Source: Oscillospiraceae bacterium (GTDB taxonomy: Bacteria; Bacillota; Clostridia; Oscillospirales; Ruminococcaceae). Taken from it: 64,000 bases of DNA. The stretch is taken from positions 1-64,000 of the forward strand of contig JAFXBK010000033.1 of assembly GCA_017521825.1 (NCBI GenBank). Reading direction: 5' to 3'. The number at the start of each line of letters is the position of its first letter. The first letter of the stretch is position 1. Of the stretch, positions 43,140 through 50,603 are shown piece by piece. The notes under the pieces are model-generated. The model was not told where the DNA came from. It searched no databases and worked only from the letters and a program-made list of their open reading frames with translations. A program made the translations under genes and the position numbers.

Positions 43140-43568
43140 ATGTCCACTACTATGCCGAACGCTTCTACTATCGAGCGTAAATGGTATGTTCTTGACGCTG
43201 AAGGAAAAGCACTTGGCCGTGTTGCTGCACAGGCTGCTGTTCTTCTTCGCGGCAAACATAAAGTTGATTTTGCTGCCCATGCTGACTGCGGCGATTACGT
43301 TGTTATCATCAACGCTGAAAAAGCAGTTCTCACCGGTAACAAACTCATCCAGAAAAAATATTATCACCACACCGGTTATGTAGGTCACCTCAAAGAGGTT
43401 AACTACAAAACCCTTATGGCTAAAAACCCCGCTTTTGCTATGAAACTTGCTGTTAAAGGCATGCTTCCCCACAACAGCGTTGGCGCAAAAAGCCTTACCC
43501 GTTGCCACATCTATGCTGGCGCAAACCACAAACACCAGGCTCAGGCTCCCGAAGCTTGGGTAAAATGA
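43140..43568 (+). CDS. rplM: 50S ribosomal protein L13
   Basis: A 142-residue ribosomal protein with KWYVLDAEGKALGRVAA, GDYVVIINAEKAVLTGNK, YYHHTGYVGHLKEV and AVKGMLPHN, all L13 signature stretches; full family length. RBS CGGAGGT precedes ATG 43140. It is paired with rpsI as in most bacteria. Confidence 0.98.
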   Translation: MSTTMPNASTIERKWYVLDAEGKALGRVAAQAAVLLRGKHKVDFAAHADCGDYVVIINAEKAVLTGNKLIQKKYYHHTGYVGHLKEVNYKTLMAKNPAFAMKLAVKGMLPHNSVGAKSLTRCHIYAGANHKHQAQAPEAWVK

Positions 43569-43589
43569 TTCGGAAGGAGGACGTAAACC

Positions 43590-43991
43590 ATGTATGATTC
43601 TAACCCTTACTTCTACGGTACCGGTAGAAGAAAAAGCTCTGTAGCTCGTGTTCGCGTTTATCCTAACGGAACCGGCGCAATCACCATCAACGGCCGCGAC
43701 ATCGACGATTATTTCGGCCTTGATACCCTTAAACTTATCGTTCGTCAGCCCATGGAACTTACCGAAACCGTTGGCGCATTCGACATCGTTTGCACCGTAA
43801 CCGGCGGCGGCGTAACCGGCCAGGCAGGCGCAATCCGTCACGGCCTTTCCCGTGCTCTTCTTCAGTACAACGAAGAACTCAGACCCGTTCTCAAAAAAGC
43901 AGGTCTCCTTACCCGTGACCCCAGAATGAAAGAACGTAAAAAATACGGTCTCAAAAAAGCACGTCGTGCACCTCAGTTCTCCAAACGTTAA
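43590..43991 (+). CDS. rpsI: 30S ribosomal protein S9
   Basis: A 133-residue ribosomal protein: [15 protein letters not shown] at the start, [22 protein letters not shown] in the middle and the invariant tail RAPQFSKR that reaches the P-site tRNA. The codons for QFSKR-stop form the first copy of a 20-base sequence (43974-43993) repeated three more times downstream. The gene is intact, because an integrating element restored its 3' end. Confidence 0.98.
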   Translation: MYDSNPYFYGTGRRKSSVARVRVYPNGTGAITINGRDIDDYFGLDTLKLIVRQPMELTETVGAFDIVCTVTGGGVTGQAGAIRHGLSRALLQYNEELRPVLKKAGLLTRDPRMKERKKYGLKKARRAPQFSKR

Positions 43992-43993
43992 TC
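43974..43993 (+). other. att-like site 1 (rpsI 3' end)
   Basis: CAGTTCTCCAAACGTTAATC spans the last five codons of rpsI, the stop codon and two more bases. Identical 20-mers occur at 57086-57105 and 57244-57263, and a copy matching over its last 17 bases but one at 50438-50454. The integrase gene starts nearby. Interpreted as attL of an integrative element. Confidence 0.75.
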
Positions 43994-44169
43994 ACAGCGA
44001 TACAGAATACATTGTTTTCAGCATTCCAACACTTTTTATGGCGTTGTTATGCGGAAAAAACAAGAGTTCGTATGCAGTGAGAGGCTGTCAGAAATGCTTT
44101 GTCTGATGTTACAGGCAGCAGACAGGGAGCATGCAGGCAGCAATTCGCGCAGGATGAATAAGAATTTCA

Positions 44170-44205
44170 GGAGACAGTTCCGAAAGGAGCTGTCTCCTTT
44201 TTCTT
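44170..44205 (+). terminator. Bidirectional-type terminator between rpsI and the integrase
   Basis: A 13-bp stem with G-U pairing, AGGAGACAGTTCC/GGAGCTGTCTCCT (44170-44182, 44187-44199), GAAA loop and T-rich tail. It probably replaces the native rpsI terminator. The 44000-44169 stretch before it has no gene. Confidence 0.85.
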
Positions 44206-44227
44206 TATCTGTTGCATAACGTGTTCC

Positions 44228-45277
44228 TTAAATTTTATTTATTGCTTCCACAAGGGTGCTTGTGTCAAGATGTGTGTAAACCTTTTCGGTCATGGACATT
44301 GCTCCGCTGTGTCCGACTATCATTTTTATCATGGTTGCGTCCACATGGGCTTCGGTGAGCATTGAAATGCATGTATGTCTTGTATCATGGGGTAAATGCT
44401 CAAATCCAAGCTGTTCCATAAGCGGTGTGAAATAGCTGTCGTAATAATTTCGGTATGTGAATCCTTTTTTGTTTTTGTTATAAATCAGATATTCACATTC
44501 GGAGGTTTCGTACCACCATTTATAGAACGGAAGGACTTTGTCGGCTATTGGAACCCGGCGGATTCCGTTTTCGGTTTTGCTTTCGATTACGTCGAAGTAT
44601 TGTTCCTCAAGGTTTACATTTTCTTTTTTCAGGTTGAGAAGTTCGGAGATCCTGCAGCCGTTATATATCAGCATCAGTATTATCTGATAATATCGGTCAT
44701 TTGAAACGCTCCATAGCTTTTCAACTTCTTCTTTTGTAAATTTGTTGTGGTCTCTTTTATCCGGATTACGATCCTTATATTTCGCGATATTCACATATCT
44801 TGAATAATCTTTGTTGCAAAGTTCGTTTTTCATTGCGTAATCATAAAGCTGATTGAAAAGAACAACGAGCTTTTTAAGTGTCGGATAGTTTTTACCGCTT
44901 GAATCCACAACACTCTGCAGATCTGGAAGCTTTATATCTTTAAAAACTTTGTTATAAAGCGTTCCGCAGATGTTATAGGAGGCATTATAACCCTTTTTGT
45001 TGGATTCGGAAATTGTCGGATACTTTTCCTTTGACCAGCGTTCAAAAACCTTTTGGAAGGTTACTTTTGAAGCTTCGATGTCATAAGGACTTTTGTTGTA
45101 ATCAGCCAGAAGCTGTAATCCTTCGGCCCTTGTTGCAGTGTATCCGAGAATTGCTTTCCTCTGCCTGAGTTTTTCACCCTCCACAATATCCCAACCGGTT
45201 GTTACCTGAACAATGTAGGGTTTTCTTCGTTTTCCGGACATTTTTTTGACGGAGCCGTAGCCGTTTGGTAATCTCAA
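44228..45277 (-). CDS. Tyrosine-type site-specific integrase
   Basis: A 349-residue phage-type integrase with an N-terminal arm-binding region (GYGSVKKMSGKRRKPYIVQV), a SAM-like core-binding domain (about 65-160) and the catalytic domain: Arg in YNGCRISELL, HDTRHTCISML (H-x-x-R), VGHSGAMSM and the nucleophile Tyr in EKVYTHLD. The active site is complete. The start is TTG at 45275-45277 behind AAAGGGG. Convergent with rpsI and next to att site 1, as expected for an integrase using the rpsI end. Confidence 0.93.
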   Translation of the reverse strand: MRLPNGYGSVKKMSGKRRKPYIVQVTTGWDIVEGEKLRQRKAILGYTATRAEGLQLLADYNKSPYDIEASKVTFQKVFERWSKEKYPTISESNKKGYNASYNICGTLYNKVFKDIKLPDLQSVVDSSGKNYPTLKKLVVLFNQLYDYAMKNELCNKDYSRYVNIAKYKDRNPDKRDHNKFTKEEVEKLWSVSNDRYYQIILMLIYNGCRISELLNLKKENVNLEEQYFDVIESKTENGIRRVPIADKVLPFYKWWYETSECEYLIYNKNKKGFTYRNYYDSYFTPLMEQLGFEHLPHDTRHTCISMLTEAHVDATMIKMIVGHSGAMSMTEKVYTHLDTSTLVEAINKI

Positions 45278-45313
45278 ATTATAATCATTTCCCCTTTCAT
45301 AAGTTTATAGTTT

Positions 45314-45940
45314 TTAATCATTGAGGCTGCCGTTTTCGGCGGTCTTTTTTTCTGCTTCCGTTTGAGCATTCATCAATGCAATGTATCTTTTAAGGCGCTC
45401 CTCGTTGGAAATGATTTCGGTTTCTTTTTCGGTAAGCTGTGCGGAGGAATGGTACGCAAGTTCTTTTTCCAGCCAGGCTTCAAAGCTTTCCTGGGTGGAA
45501 GCATATGTTTCGAGCATAAGACGCTGGTCACGCAAAGCTTCAAAGAACAGGCAAAGTGAAGAGTTCATCTGAGCATTTGCGTTGTTTCCTTCAAAACGGA
45601 TGGAACAGCTCCAGCCGTCATGGTGAGGAGGACGTTTTACATCGATTTCGTACCGGATCTCCGATTTTTTATCAAGCTGGACAAAGAGTGCCATTACGTC
45701 GGAAAGACTGTTGATTTTCAGTTCCGGTTGATGGTATCCAACAAGATCTGCGGGAGAAACGTTAAGGATTTTTGCAATTGCATTGATGGTTGCGATGGAA
45801 GGTTCGATTTCTCCGCTTTCATACTTTTGTATGGTACGGAGTGTTTTGCCGAGTTTAACGGCAAGTTCTGTCTGACTGAGTTTTGCTGCCTTGCGGGAAG
45901 CTTTTATTCTCTCACCTATTTCAGACGGGTTTGCGTTCAT
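45314..45940 (-). CDS. XRE-family helix-turn-helix repressor
   Basis: A 208-residue regulator. The N-terminal XRE domain (residues 7-62) has IGERIKASRKAAKLSQTELA, LRTIQKYESGEIEPS and LNVSPADLVGY. The C-terminal part is long, acidic and without a recognised domain (no LexA-type protease motif seen). The start is placed at ATG 45938-45940 because AGGAGGTG lies eight bases upstream. It is the likely lysogeny-type switch of the element, transcribed towards the integrase and facing the excisionase-like gene across a shared control region. Confidence 0.9.
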   Translation of the reverse strand: MNANPSEIGERIKASRKAAKLSQTELAVKLGKTLRTIQKYESGEIEPSIATINAIAKILNVSPADLVGYHQPELKINSLSDVMALFVQLDKKSEIRYEIDVKRPPHHDGWSCSIRFEGNNANAQMNSSLCLFFEALRDQRLMLETYASTQESFEAWLEKELAYHSSAQLTEKETEIISNEERLKRYIALMNAQTEAEKKTAENGSLND

Positions 45941-45958
45941 ACAAATCACCTCCTATGC

Positions 45959-45987
45959 ATTGTAACACATAGTCCTGCGAATTGCAA
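45959..45987 (-). promoter_or_regulatory. Promoter of the XRE repressor and integrase
   Basis: On the minus strand, TTGCAA (45982-45987), 17 bases, TACAAT (45959-45964), just ahead of the repressor RBS. Confidence 0.7.
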
Positions 45988-46021
45988 TAGCGTAATATGA
46001 ATTATTTTTTCATATTTTCTA

Positions 46022-46050
46022 TTGACAAGCAGCAAATAGTGGTGTAATAT
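46022..46050 (+). promoter_or_regulatory. Promoter of the excisionase-like gene
   Basis: TTGACA (46022-46027), 17 bases, TAATAT (46045-46050). It diverges from the repressor promoter about 35 bases away. Confidence 0.82.
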
Positions 46051-46056
46051 AATAAT

Positions 46057-46075
46057 TACGAATTAAAAGTTCGTA
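46057..46075. promoter_or_regulatory. Candidate repressor operator
   Basis: Inverted repeat TACGAA-7-TTCGTA (46057-46062, 46070-46075) just downstream of the -10 of the rightward promoter; a sensible site for the XRE repressor. Confidence 0.5.
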
Positions 46076-46101
46076 TTTTGATATTGAAAGGGGTGGATTT
46101 T

Positions 46102-46371
46102 ATGGAAGAACAGAAAGTTTATGTTGAGCTTCCGAATTTTACCGGCAGAAATGTTCCGGTAACAGAAATTGCGAGAGCAATGCAAAAAGATGCCCAGTAC
46201 GTAAGGGTCGGCCTTCAGCAGGGAATCTTCAACTTCGGATACGCGGTGAAGATGGAAGATTCCAGCGAATACAACTACTACTGCCCGGACAGAAAAGTTT
46301 GGGAAGAAATAGGATACTTCGACGCTAATGCCGAAAGAAACAAAAAAAGGAACCTTCACCTCGAAAGGTGA
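46102..46371 (+). CDS. Excisionase-like small DNA-binding protein
   Basis: An 89-residue protein starting at ATG 46102 behind AAAGGGGTGG. The central VTEIARAMQKDAQYVRVGLQ reads as a helix-turn-helix of the excisionase/MerR-like kind, followed by an aromatic-rich stretch (FNFGYAVKM, YNYYCPDRKVWEE). It is the first rightward gene after the repressor, the usual place for an excisionase or element activator. Confidence 0.72.
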   Translation: MEEQKVYVELPNFTGRNVPVTEIARAMQKDAQYVRVGLQQGIFNFGYAVKMEDSSEYNYYCPDRKVWEEIGYFDANAERNKKRNLHLER

Positions 46372-46464
46372 AAGCTCCCGAAAGACAATCCAGGCGGCCG
46401 CTGCCGTATGAACTATCCCAAGCAAATAGTATTATACCACGGCGGATGTCAATTTCAAGAAAGG

Positions 46465-47448
46465 ATGATGAATTTGACAGATGAAGATAAAAAATCAAGC
46501 TTAAAACTCATCAGCATGTCCGACATCGAAGTGGAGGAGGTCGAGTGGCTCTGGTATCCGTATATACCGTTCGGGAAGGTCACAATCGTTCACGGCGATG
46601 CTGGAGAAGGTAAAACAACTATGATCCTTCAGCTTGCGGCGCTTCTGTCAAAAGGAGAAAAACTTCCCTGCGATGATACAGAAAGAGAGCCGGTAAATAT
46701 AATCTACCAGACCGCAGAGGACGGATTGGGAGATACCATAAAGCCAAGACTTCTTGCCGGAGGAGCCGACTGCGAAAGAATAAAGGTTATTGATGAGACC
46801 GAAAGTTCTCTTTCATTGATAGATGAAAGGATAGAAAAAGCTATTGATGAAACAAACGCAAAGGTGATAATCTTTGACCCGATACAGGCTTATGTAGGTG
46901 AAAAGATAGATATAAACCGGGCAAACGAAGTCCGCTCGGTTTTATCAAAACTCAAGGACCTGGCCGAAAAGAAAAGGTGTGCTGTGATTCTGATAGGTCA
47001 CCTCAACAAAAACCAGGGCGCAAAAGCCGGATACAGAGGACTTGGCTCTATAGATTTCTCCGCAGCGGCAAGAAGTGTTCTCCTTGTCGGAAGAGTAAAA
47101 GATAACCCGGAGATAAGAGTTATGTGCCACGCGAAATCTTCACTTGCTCCGGAGGGAGAATCCATAGCATTTGAACTGAGCAAAGAAAACGGATTCCGTT
47201 GGCTGGGACATTATGACATCAACATAGATGACCTGCTCTGCGGAATAAACCGACAGAAGAAATCCGAAATGGCGGAAGAACTTCTTAAAGATCTTCTCTC
47301 CTCCGGAAGCTGTGCTCAGCAGGTGATTATGGACAAAGCAAGAAATCTTGGAATCTCAAAAAGGATTATTGATGAGGCAAAGAAGAAGCTCAATATAAAA
47401 TCGACCAAGGAAGGAAACGGCTGGAGCTGGAGCCTTCCGGAAAACTGA
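46465..47448 (+). CDS. RepA-like AAA/RecA-fold ATPase of mobile elements
   Basis: A 327-residue ATPase with Walker A VHGDAGEGKTTM (about residue 47), Walker B AKVIIFDPIQAYVG, ILIGHLNKNQGAKAGYRGLGSIDFSAAARS, and a C-terminal winged-helix-like region (SGSCAQQVIMDKARNLGISKR). Such AAA_25 proteins occur in Tn916/Tn1549-like and plasmid replication modules. Start uncertain: tandem ATGs at 46465 and 46468 overlap AAGAAAGG, and TTG 46474 has better spacing; ATG 46408 has no clear site. Confidence 0.85.
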   Translation: MMNLTDEDKKSSLKLISMSDIEVEEVEWLWYPYIPFGKVTIVHGDAGEGKTTMILQLAALLSKGEKLPCDDTEREPVNIIYQTAEDGLGDTIKPRLLAGGADCERIKVIDETESSLSLIDERIEKAIDETNAKVIIFDPIQAYVGEKIDINRANEVRSVLSKLKDLAEKKRCAVILIGHLNKNQGAKAGYRGLGSIDFSAAARSVLLVGRVKDNPEIRVMCHAKSSLAPEGESIAFELSKENGFRWLGHYDINIDDLLCGINRQKKSEMAEELLKDLLSSGSCAQQVIMDKARNLGISKRIIDEAKKKLNIKSTKEGNGWSWSLPEN

Positions 47449-47642
47449 AAGGATAAAAATCAAGGTTGCAACATTGCAGGTTTTTAGAAACTTGCAACCT
47501 TGCAACCTTCCTTTTTCGGCCGGTGATTACTTGAGTGAGAATATTTTGTGCAATCTTTGCAAGCATCGCGTTTTGGGGACAAAACGCAGTATCACAGGGT
47601 AAAATCCCCTGTAACCCCTAAAAAAGAAAGGATGGAATCAGA
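47449..47642 (+). other. Non-coding stretch with oriT-like and hairpin sequences
   Basis: Contains an AAGGTTGCAA...TTGCAACCTT inverted repeat (about 47463-47510), GCGTTTTGGGGACAAAACGC (47568-47587; stem GCGTTTTG) and ACAGGGTAAAATCCCCTGT, ending just before the tnpV RBS. This text is typical of the region upstream of mobilisation genes in clostridial elements, so I suspect an origin of transfer. No MobC or relaxase gene follows. Confidence 0.4.
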
Positions 47643-48029
47643 ATGAAAACAGAAAAACTTGCAGAACATTATACCGATGAAAGAACCGGAATCAGCTACA
47701 CACTTTACGGAGATTACTATCTCCCGGATTTAAAACCCGCTGAAGAAGAATATGAAATCGGCATCTGGGGTATGAGATACCTAAACTATATTAAGGAGCA
47801 CCGCAAAATTCTATATACGAATCTTCTCACAACCGGAAAGCTGAACGCTCACCTTGCTGAAATTGACGAGCGCGCTTGCTCTATGGAAGCAATGCTTATA
47901 AAGCAGATGGCGGAGCAAGAAGGTGTAAATGAAGCACTCAAAGAGCAGAATCAGATGGAATGGGTGAGGAGAATGAATAACATTAGGAACAGGGCGGAGG
48001 AGATTGTGAGGAGAGAAATATTATCATAA
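47643..48029 (+). CDS. tnpV: TnpV family transposon-encoded protein
   Basis: A 128-residue protein that begins MKTEKLAEHYTDERTGISYT and continues with GDYYLPDL and GIWGMRYLNYIKEHRKILY; these are the TnpV hallmarks. It is a mobile-element accessory protein of uncertain function, usually carried by Tn4451/Tn1549-type elements. GAAAGGATGG precedes ATG 47643. Confidence 0.88.
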   Translation: MKTEKLAEHYTDERTGISYTLYGDYYLPDLKPAEEEYEIGIWGMRYLNYIKEHRKILYTNLLTTGKLNAHLAEIDERACSMEAMLIKQMAEQEGVNEALKEQNQMEWVRRMNNIRNRAEEIVRREILS

Positions 48030-48354
48030 GTAATATAAATCAATATATCTTTACTTAAAAACACATATTCCATTTGCACGTAAACGTCAAAATTTGGTAA
48101 CCTTTTTTTGGATTTTAGTAACATTAAAATGAATACTAAATTCTAGCGGTGTTCATTTTGTATTAACATGAAATTCAATAGTTTTATTGGTACTGTAAAT
48201 ACAACTATCAAAAGTCAGGAAAGGAGACAGCGCTATTCTGCGAGCATATATTTTAAGTCTAAAACTGACACAACATTTTGTATTTTAGAAATACAAAATT
48301 GTATTGACTCAATACATGAAACGTGGTATAATTTTTATAAAAGGGGGGGCTGTT
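48030..48354. other. Non-coding stretch before the HTH-DUF3800 cassette
   Basis: AT-rich, with no credible gene. It carries the cassette promoter (48304-48332) at its right end. Nothing else recognised. Confidence 0.6.
48304..48332 (+). promoter_or_regulatory. Promoter of the HTH-DUF3800 cassette
   Basis: TTGACT (48304-48309), 17 bases, TATAAT (48327-48332). An AAGGGGGGG site and ATG 48355 follow within 25 bases, giving a very short leader. Confidence 0.85.
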
Positions 48355-49140
48355 ATGTGCAAAACGTTTTCAGAAGAAGAAAGATTATCGCTTTTTAAGA
48401 AGAATGAAAATGTTACTAAAGAGGATGTTCTTTCACGTATCAAGCAAAAACAAAACAGGTACAAAGAAAAAATAAAGCAAAACGGACCCCACCCCATTGA
48501 GTATTATTCTTTGCTCTATGTCATTTTGGAAGCTTTTTATAAAAAGGTTTATGATGCTGTTTTGTTTGAGACTTTGCCGGATTATTGGGCATATTATTTA
48601 GATTATAGTTATGATGAATTTTCATTAAGCCTATGCCACGTTTTTTCATATGAAATAGATAACGATGGTGATATTCTGTGGACAAAGGTTGATGCCGCAT
48701 ATAAGCTTATCAGCATTCGTCCTAAATCGTTTTCTCCTGAAGAATATTCACAATTTTATAATGTCGAACAAGGAACCATACGTCAATGGATTCGAAGGGG
48801 AAAAATAAGGACGGCATATAAGGAAGGCAAAGGCTGGAAAATTCCAGAACTTACCCCGCCTCCAGCCAAAGGCTACGAATCTGCCCAATATAGTTGGACG
48901 GACAAAATCCAAGACATTCCAAAAGAATATGAATTTTTGAATGATTATGTGTTAGCGACATTTTATCAAGATCAAACAAAAAAAAACATATACCACGTGC
49001 TGTTCGTTTCAAAAGAAACATTTGAAAATAATAATACGGATAAAAACAAAGAGCTTTTGTTGACAGCACAAGAAAGAGAAAAGCTGGAACTGTTTATGAT
49101 TTCCCATCCTCAAATTAAATATTGTGGGAAAATTATTTAG
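48355..49140 (+). CDS. Helix-turn-helix protein partnered with DUF3800 protein
   Basis: I do not recognise the full 261-residue protein. Visible: a charged N-terminus (EEERLSLFKKNENVTKEDV), an aromatic middle, and an excisionase-type helix-turn-helix near residues 133-160 (FYNVEQGTIRQWIRRGKIRT, then GKGWKIPE), followed by a tail that ends VLFVSKETFENNNTD...YCGKII. The start is ATG 48355 because the promoter's -10 lies just upstream. The stop is 11 bases before the DUF3800 start: a two-gene cargo cassette. It could be a regulator or DNA-targeting partner. Confidence 0.72.
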   Translation: MCKTFSEEERLSLFKKNENVTKEDVLSRIKQKQNRYKEKIKQNGPHPIEYYSLLYVILEAFYKKVYDAVLFETLPDYWAYYLDYSYDEFSLSLCHVFSYEIDNDGDILWTKVDAAYKLISIRPKSFSPEEYSQFYNVEQGTIRQWIRRGKIRTAYKEGKGWKIPELTPPPAKGYESAQYSWTDKIQDIPKEYEFLNDYVLATFYQDQTKKNIYHVLFVSKETFENNNTDKNKELLLTAQEREKLELFMISHPQIKYCGKII

Positions 49141-49151
49141 GAAGTGAATTA

Positions 49152-49877
49152 ATGAAAGAATACTATCTTTTTTTAGACGAATCAAAACCAAATCCAAATT
49201 TTCGCAACTTTACTTTAGGCGGAATTGCAATAGAAAAAAGTGTGTTTGAAAACGAACTGGTACCAAGAATAGAACAAATTAAAATTGATTGTTTTGGTTG
49301 TAGTAATGTTGTTTTGCATGAAATAGACATACGCAAAAAAGAAGGGGATTTCGAAGGTATTACAAACAAACAACAAATAGATTTTTTTGATAGACTTAGA
49401 AACGTCTTTAAAGATGATTTATTTCGCGTCTTAGCAATATCTATAAATGTTGATGATTTAGATAATTTATATTGTGAAGACGAAAGAAATGATATATATT
49501 ATATTGCTCTGCAATTGTTGATGGAAAATTTTGTTCATTTTTTGTCTGCAAATGATGGAGTTGGAAGTATTTTTTTAGAAGGAACTGACCCTGCAAACAA
49601 CACAAAGTTGCAGAACTTGTTTTACATATTAAAAGCTAATGGAACGTTGTTTATAAAAAAGGAAACGCTCCAAAATCGGCTTTCCACGATAAACTTCTTG
49701 CTAAAAAACGATAATAATGTTGGATTACAAGTGGCGGATTTTATTCCGAATTCGCTTGCCAGACATGTTCTTTGCAAGAACCAAAAACCATATTCGATTT
49801 TTGATCAGATATGTGATAGATTGTATGATGGAAATATAGCTAGAAAAAGTAGGTTTGGATTAAAAATCATAAAATAA
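49152..49877 (+). CDS. DUF3800 domain protein
   Basis: The 241-residue product begins MKEYYLFLDESKPNPNFRNF, then TLGGIAIEK, and later VGLQVADFIPNSLARH. The FLDES start, GGIAI strand and QVADFI helix are the DUF3800 marks, a family thought to have an RNase H-like fold and common on mobile DNA. Acidic residues (Asp in FLDES, Asp in QVAD) may be metal ligands. It is probably co-transcribed with the HTH gene. A defence or addiction role is inference. Confidence 0.78.
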   Translation: MKEYYLFLDESKPNPNFRNFTLGGIAIEKSVFENELVPRIEQIKIDCFGCSNVVLHEIDIRKKEGDFEGITNKQQIDFFDRLRNVFKDDLFRVLAISINVDDLDNLYCEDERNDIYYIALQLLMENFVHFLSANDGVGSIFLEGTDPANNTKLQNLFYILKANGTLFIKKETLQNRLSTINFLLKNDNNVGLQVADFIPNSLARHVLCKNQKPYSIFDQICDRLYDGNIARKSRFGLKIIK

Positions 49878-49880
49878 TAC

Positions 49881-49908
49881 TTGACAAAATGATCTAGAAT
49901 GGTATAAT
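49881..49908 (+). promoter_or_regulatory. Promoter without a downstream reading frame
   Basis: TTGACA (49881-49886), 16 bases, TATAAT (49903-49908). The next 75 bases hold no reading frame with an RBS but end in a terminator, so it should drive a small RNA. Confidence 0.82.
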
Positions 49909-49913
49909 ATAAG

Positions 49914-49988
49914 CTTGTAAGAAGAAATGCATGGCTATTCGTCTTACACATAAAAAGAAAAGAATTGCATAGCTTTTCTTTTTTTTTG
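49914..49988 (+). ncRNA. Candidate small RNA 1 (promoter + hairpin + terminator)
   Basis: About 75 nt. Hairpin TGTAAGA/TCTTACA (49916-49922, 49942-49948) with AATGCATGGCTATT in its loop. A perfect 11-bp terminator stem follows (49952-49962, 49973-49983) with loop AATTGCATAG and a T run. Position behind a consensus promoter makes transcription likely; function unknown. Confidence 0.6.
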
Positions 49989-50025
49989 TCTTTTTTTAAA
50001 TATTTGACATATAATAATAAACATT

Positions 50026-50098
50026 CAAGCGAATTTAATGTATCTTTGCTTGAAAATCTTTGCGAATTGCATGACAATGTTTTGCGATTCGCTTTTTT
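50026..50098 (+). ncRNA. Candidate small RNA unit 2 (hairpin + terminator)
   Basis: Same plan as unit 1: hairpin CAAGC/GCTTG (50026-50030, 50048-50052), then a terminator stem GCGAATTGC/GCGATTCGC (50062-50070, 50084-50092) and TTTTTT. It shares GAATTGCAT with unit 1. A TTGACA lies at 50004 but no well-spaced -10, so it may depend on readthrough. Confidence 0.4.
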
Positions 50099-50313
50099 AT
50101 TTGTAATTACAATCATGATTTAGGTTTGCGTTTTTAAATTTACAATTATAAAAATGAAATTATGTTTTATTATAAACATATTCCCAACTTCTACCGATTC
50201 TTATTTTTTGAATTTTGTCTTCAACAACCAATTTTATAAAAGTTCTGTTTGTGGTTGTAGGTGAAGCATTAAACATCTAATACATATCGGCATTTGTAAT
50301 GGTTTTGTTTTCT

Positions 50314-50454
50314 TATCAAAAGAGATCAAACACGCTTTTTTAGTAAAACGAGGATTTGTTTCTTTTCTAAAATGGCTTTGTTAAGCCAAATCCACTGTAA
50401 AACAAAAAAAGTTCGGATTTAATTAGGCCTTTTCGGTGCTCCAAACGTTAATCG
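50314..50454 (+). repeat. Element right end, copy 1
   Basis: About 140 bases that match 56959-57107 by eye over most of their length: TATCAAAA, ACGCTTTTT, GATTTGT, AATGGCTTTgTTaAGCCAAA, then TCGGATT, GCCTTTTC and the att core. It contains a GGCTT/AAGCC hairpin. Confidence 0.7.
50438..50454 (+). other. att-like site 2
   Basis: GCTCCAAACGTTAATCG, matching the rpsI end except for the first base. It is followed by a terminator that resembles those after sites 3 and 4. Interpreted as attR of the first element. Confidence 0.7.
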
Positions 50455-50472
50455 TTATTCAAAACATTTCAG

Positions 50473-50500
50473 GAACCTCACTTTTTGGTGGAGTTCTTTT
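50473..50500 (+). terminator. Terminator after att site 2
   Basis: GAACCTCAC...GTGGAGTTC stem with one mismatch and one wobble (50473-50481, 50488-50496), then TTTT. Close relative of the terminator at 57283. Confidence 0.75.
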
Positions 50501-50603
50501 TATTTTACACAGATTTTACAAAACCCCGGTAACAGGTTTGATGTTCATTTTGTATAGTAGTAACCGCAATGAAAAACTACTATGCAAAAGGAGCTTTTTT
50601 ATT

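Larger units (their letters stand above)
43992..50454. mobile_element. Degenerate integrative element inserted at the rpsI 3' end
   Basis: About 6.5 kb bounded by copies of the rpsI end. Content: tyrosine integrase next to the left end, XRE repressor, excisionase-like gene, AAA ATPase, an oriT-like stretch, TnpV, an HTH + DUF3800 cargo pair, small-RNA-like units and an AT-rich right end. No relaxase or conjugation genes are present, so it is a reduced mobilisable element or a remnant. Confidence 0.75.
49878..50603. other. Non-coding right end of the element and pstS leader
   Basis: 726 bases with no credible gene. Contents: small-RNA-like units (49881-50098), an AT-rich stretch, the conserved element end (50314-50454), att site 2 (50438-50454), a terminator (50473-50500) and an inverted repeat ATAGTAGT/ACTACTAT (50554-50561, 50576-50583) just before the pstS RBS. 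Confidence 0.6.

Noticed and set aside
43992..44169. A tRNA gene serving as the integration target
   Set aside because: No cloverleaf or CCA-type end is seen; the repeated sequence is the rpsI end itself.
48168..48398. A 76-codon frame before the HTH gene
   Set aside because: It has no ribosome site and runs across the promoter and into the HTH gene in another frame.
49881..50098. Retron or type III toxin-antitoxin RNA
   Set aside because: No reverse transcriptase or ToxN-like gene is adjacent and the units are not a regular repeat array; the data support only a general small-RNA call.
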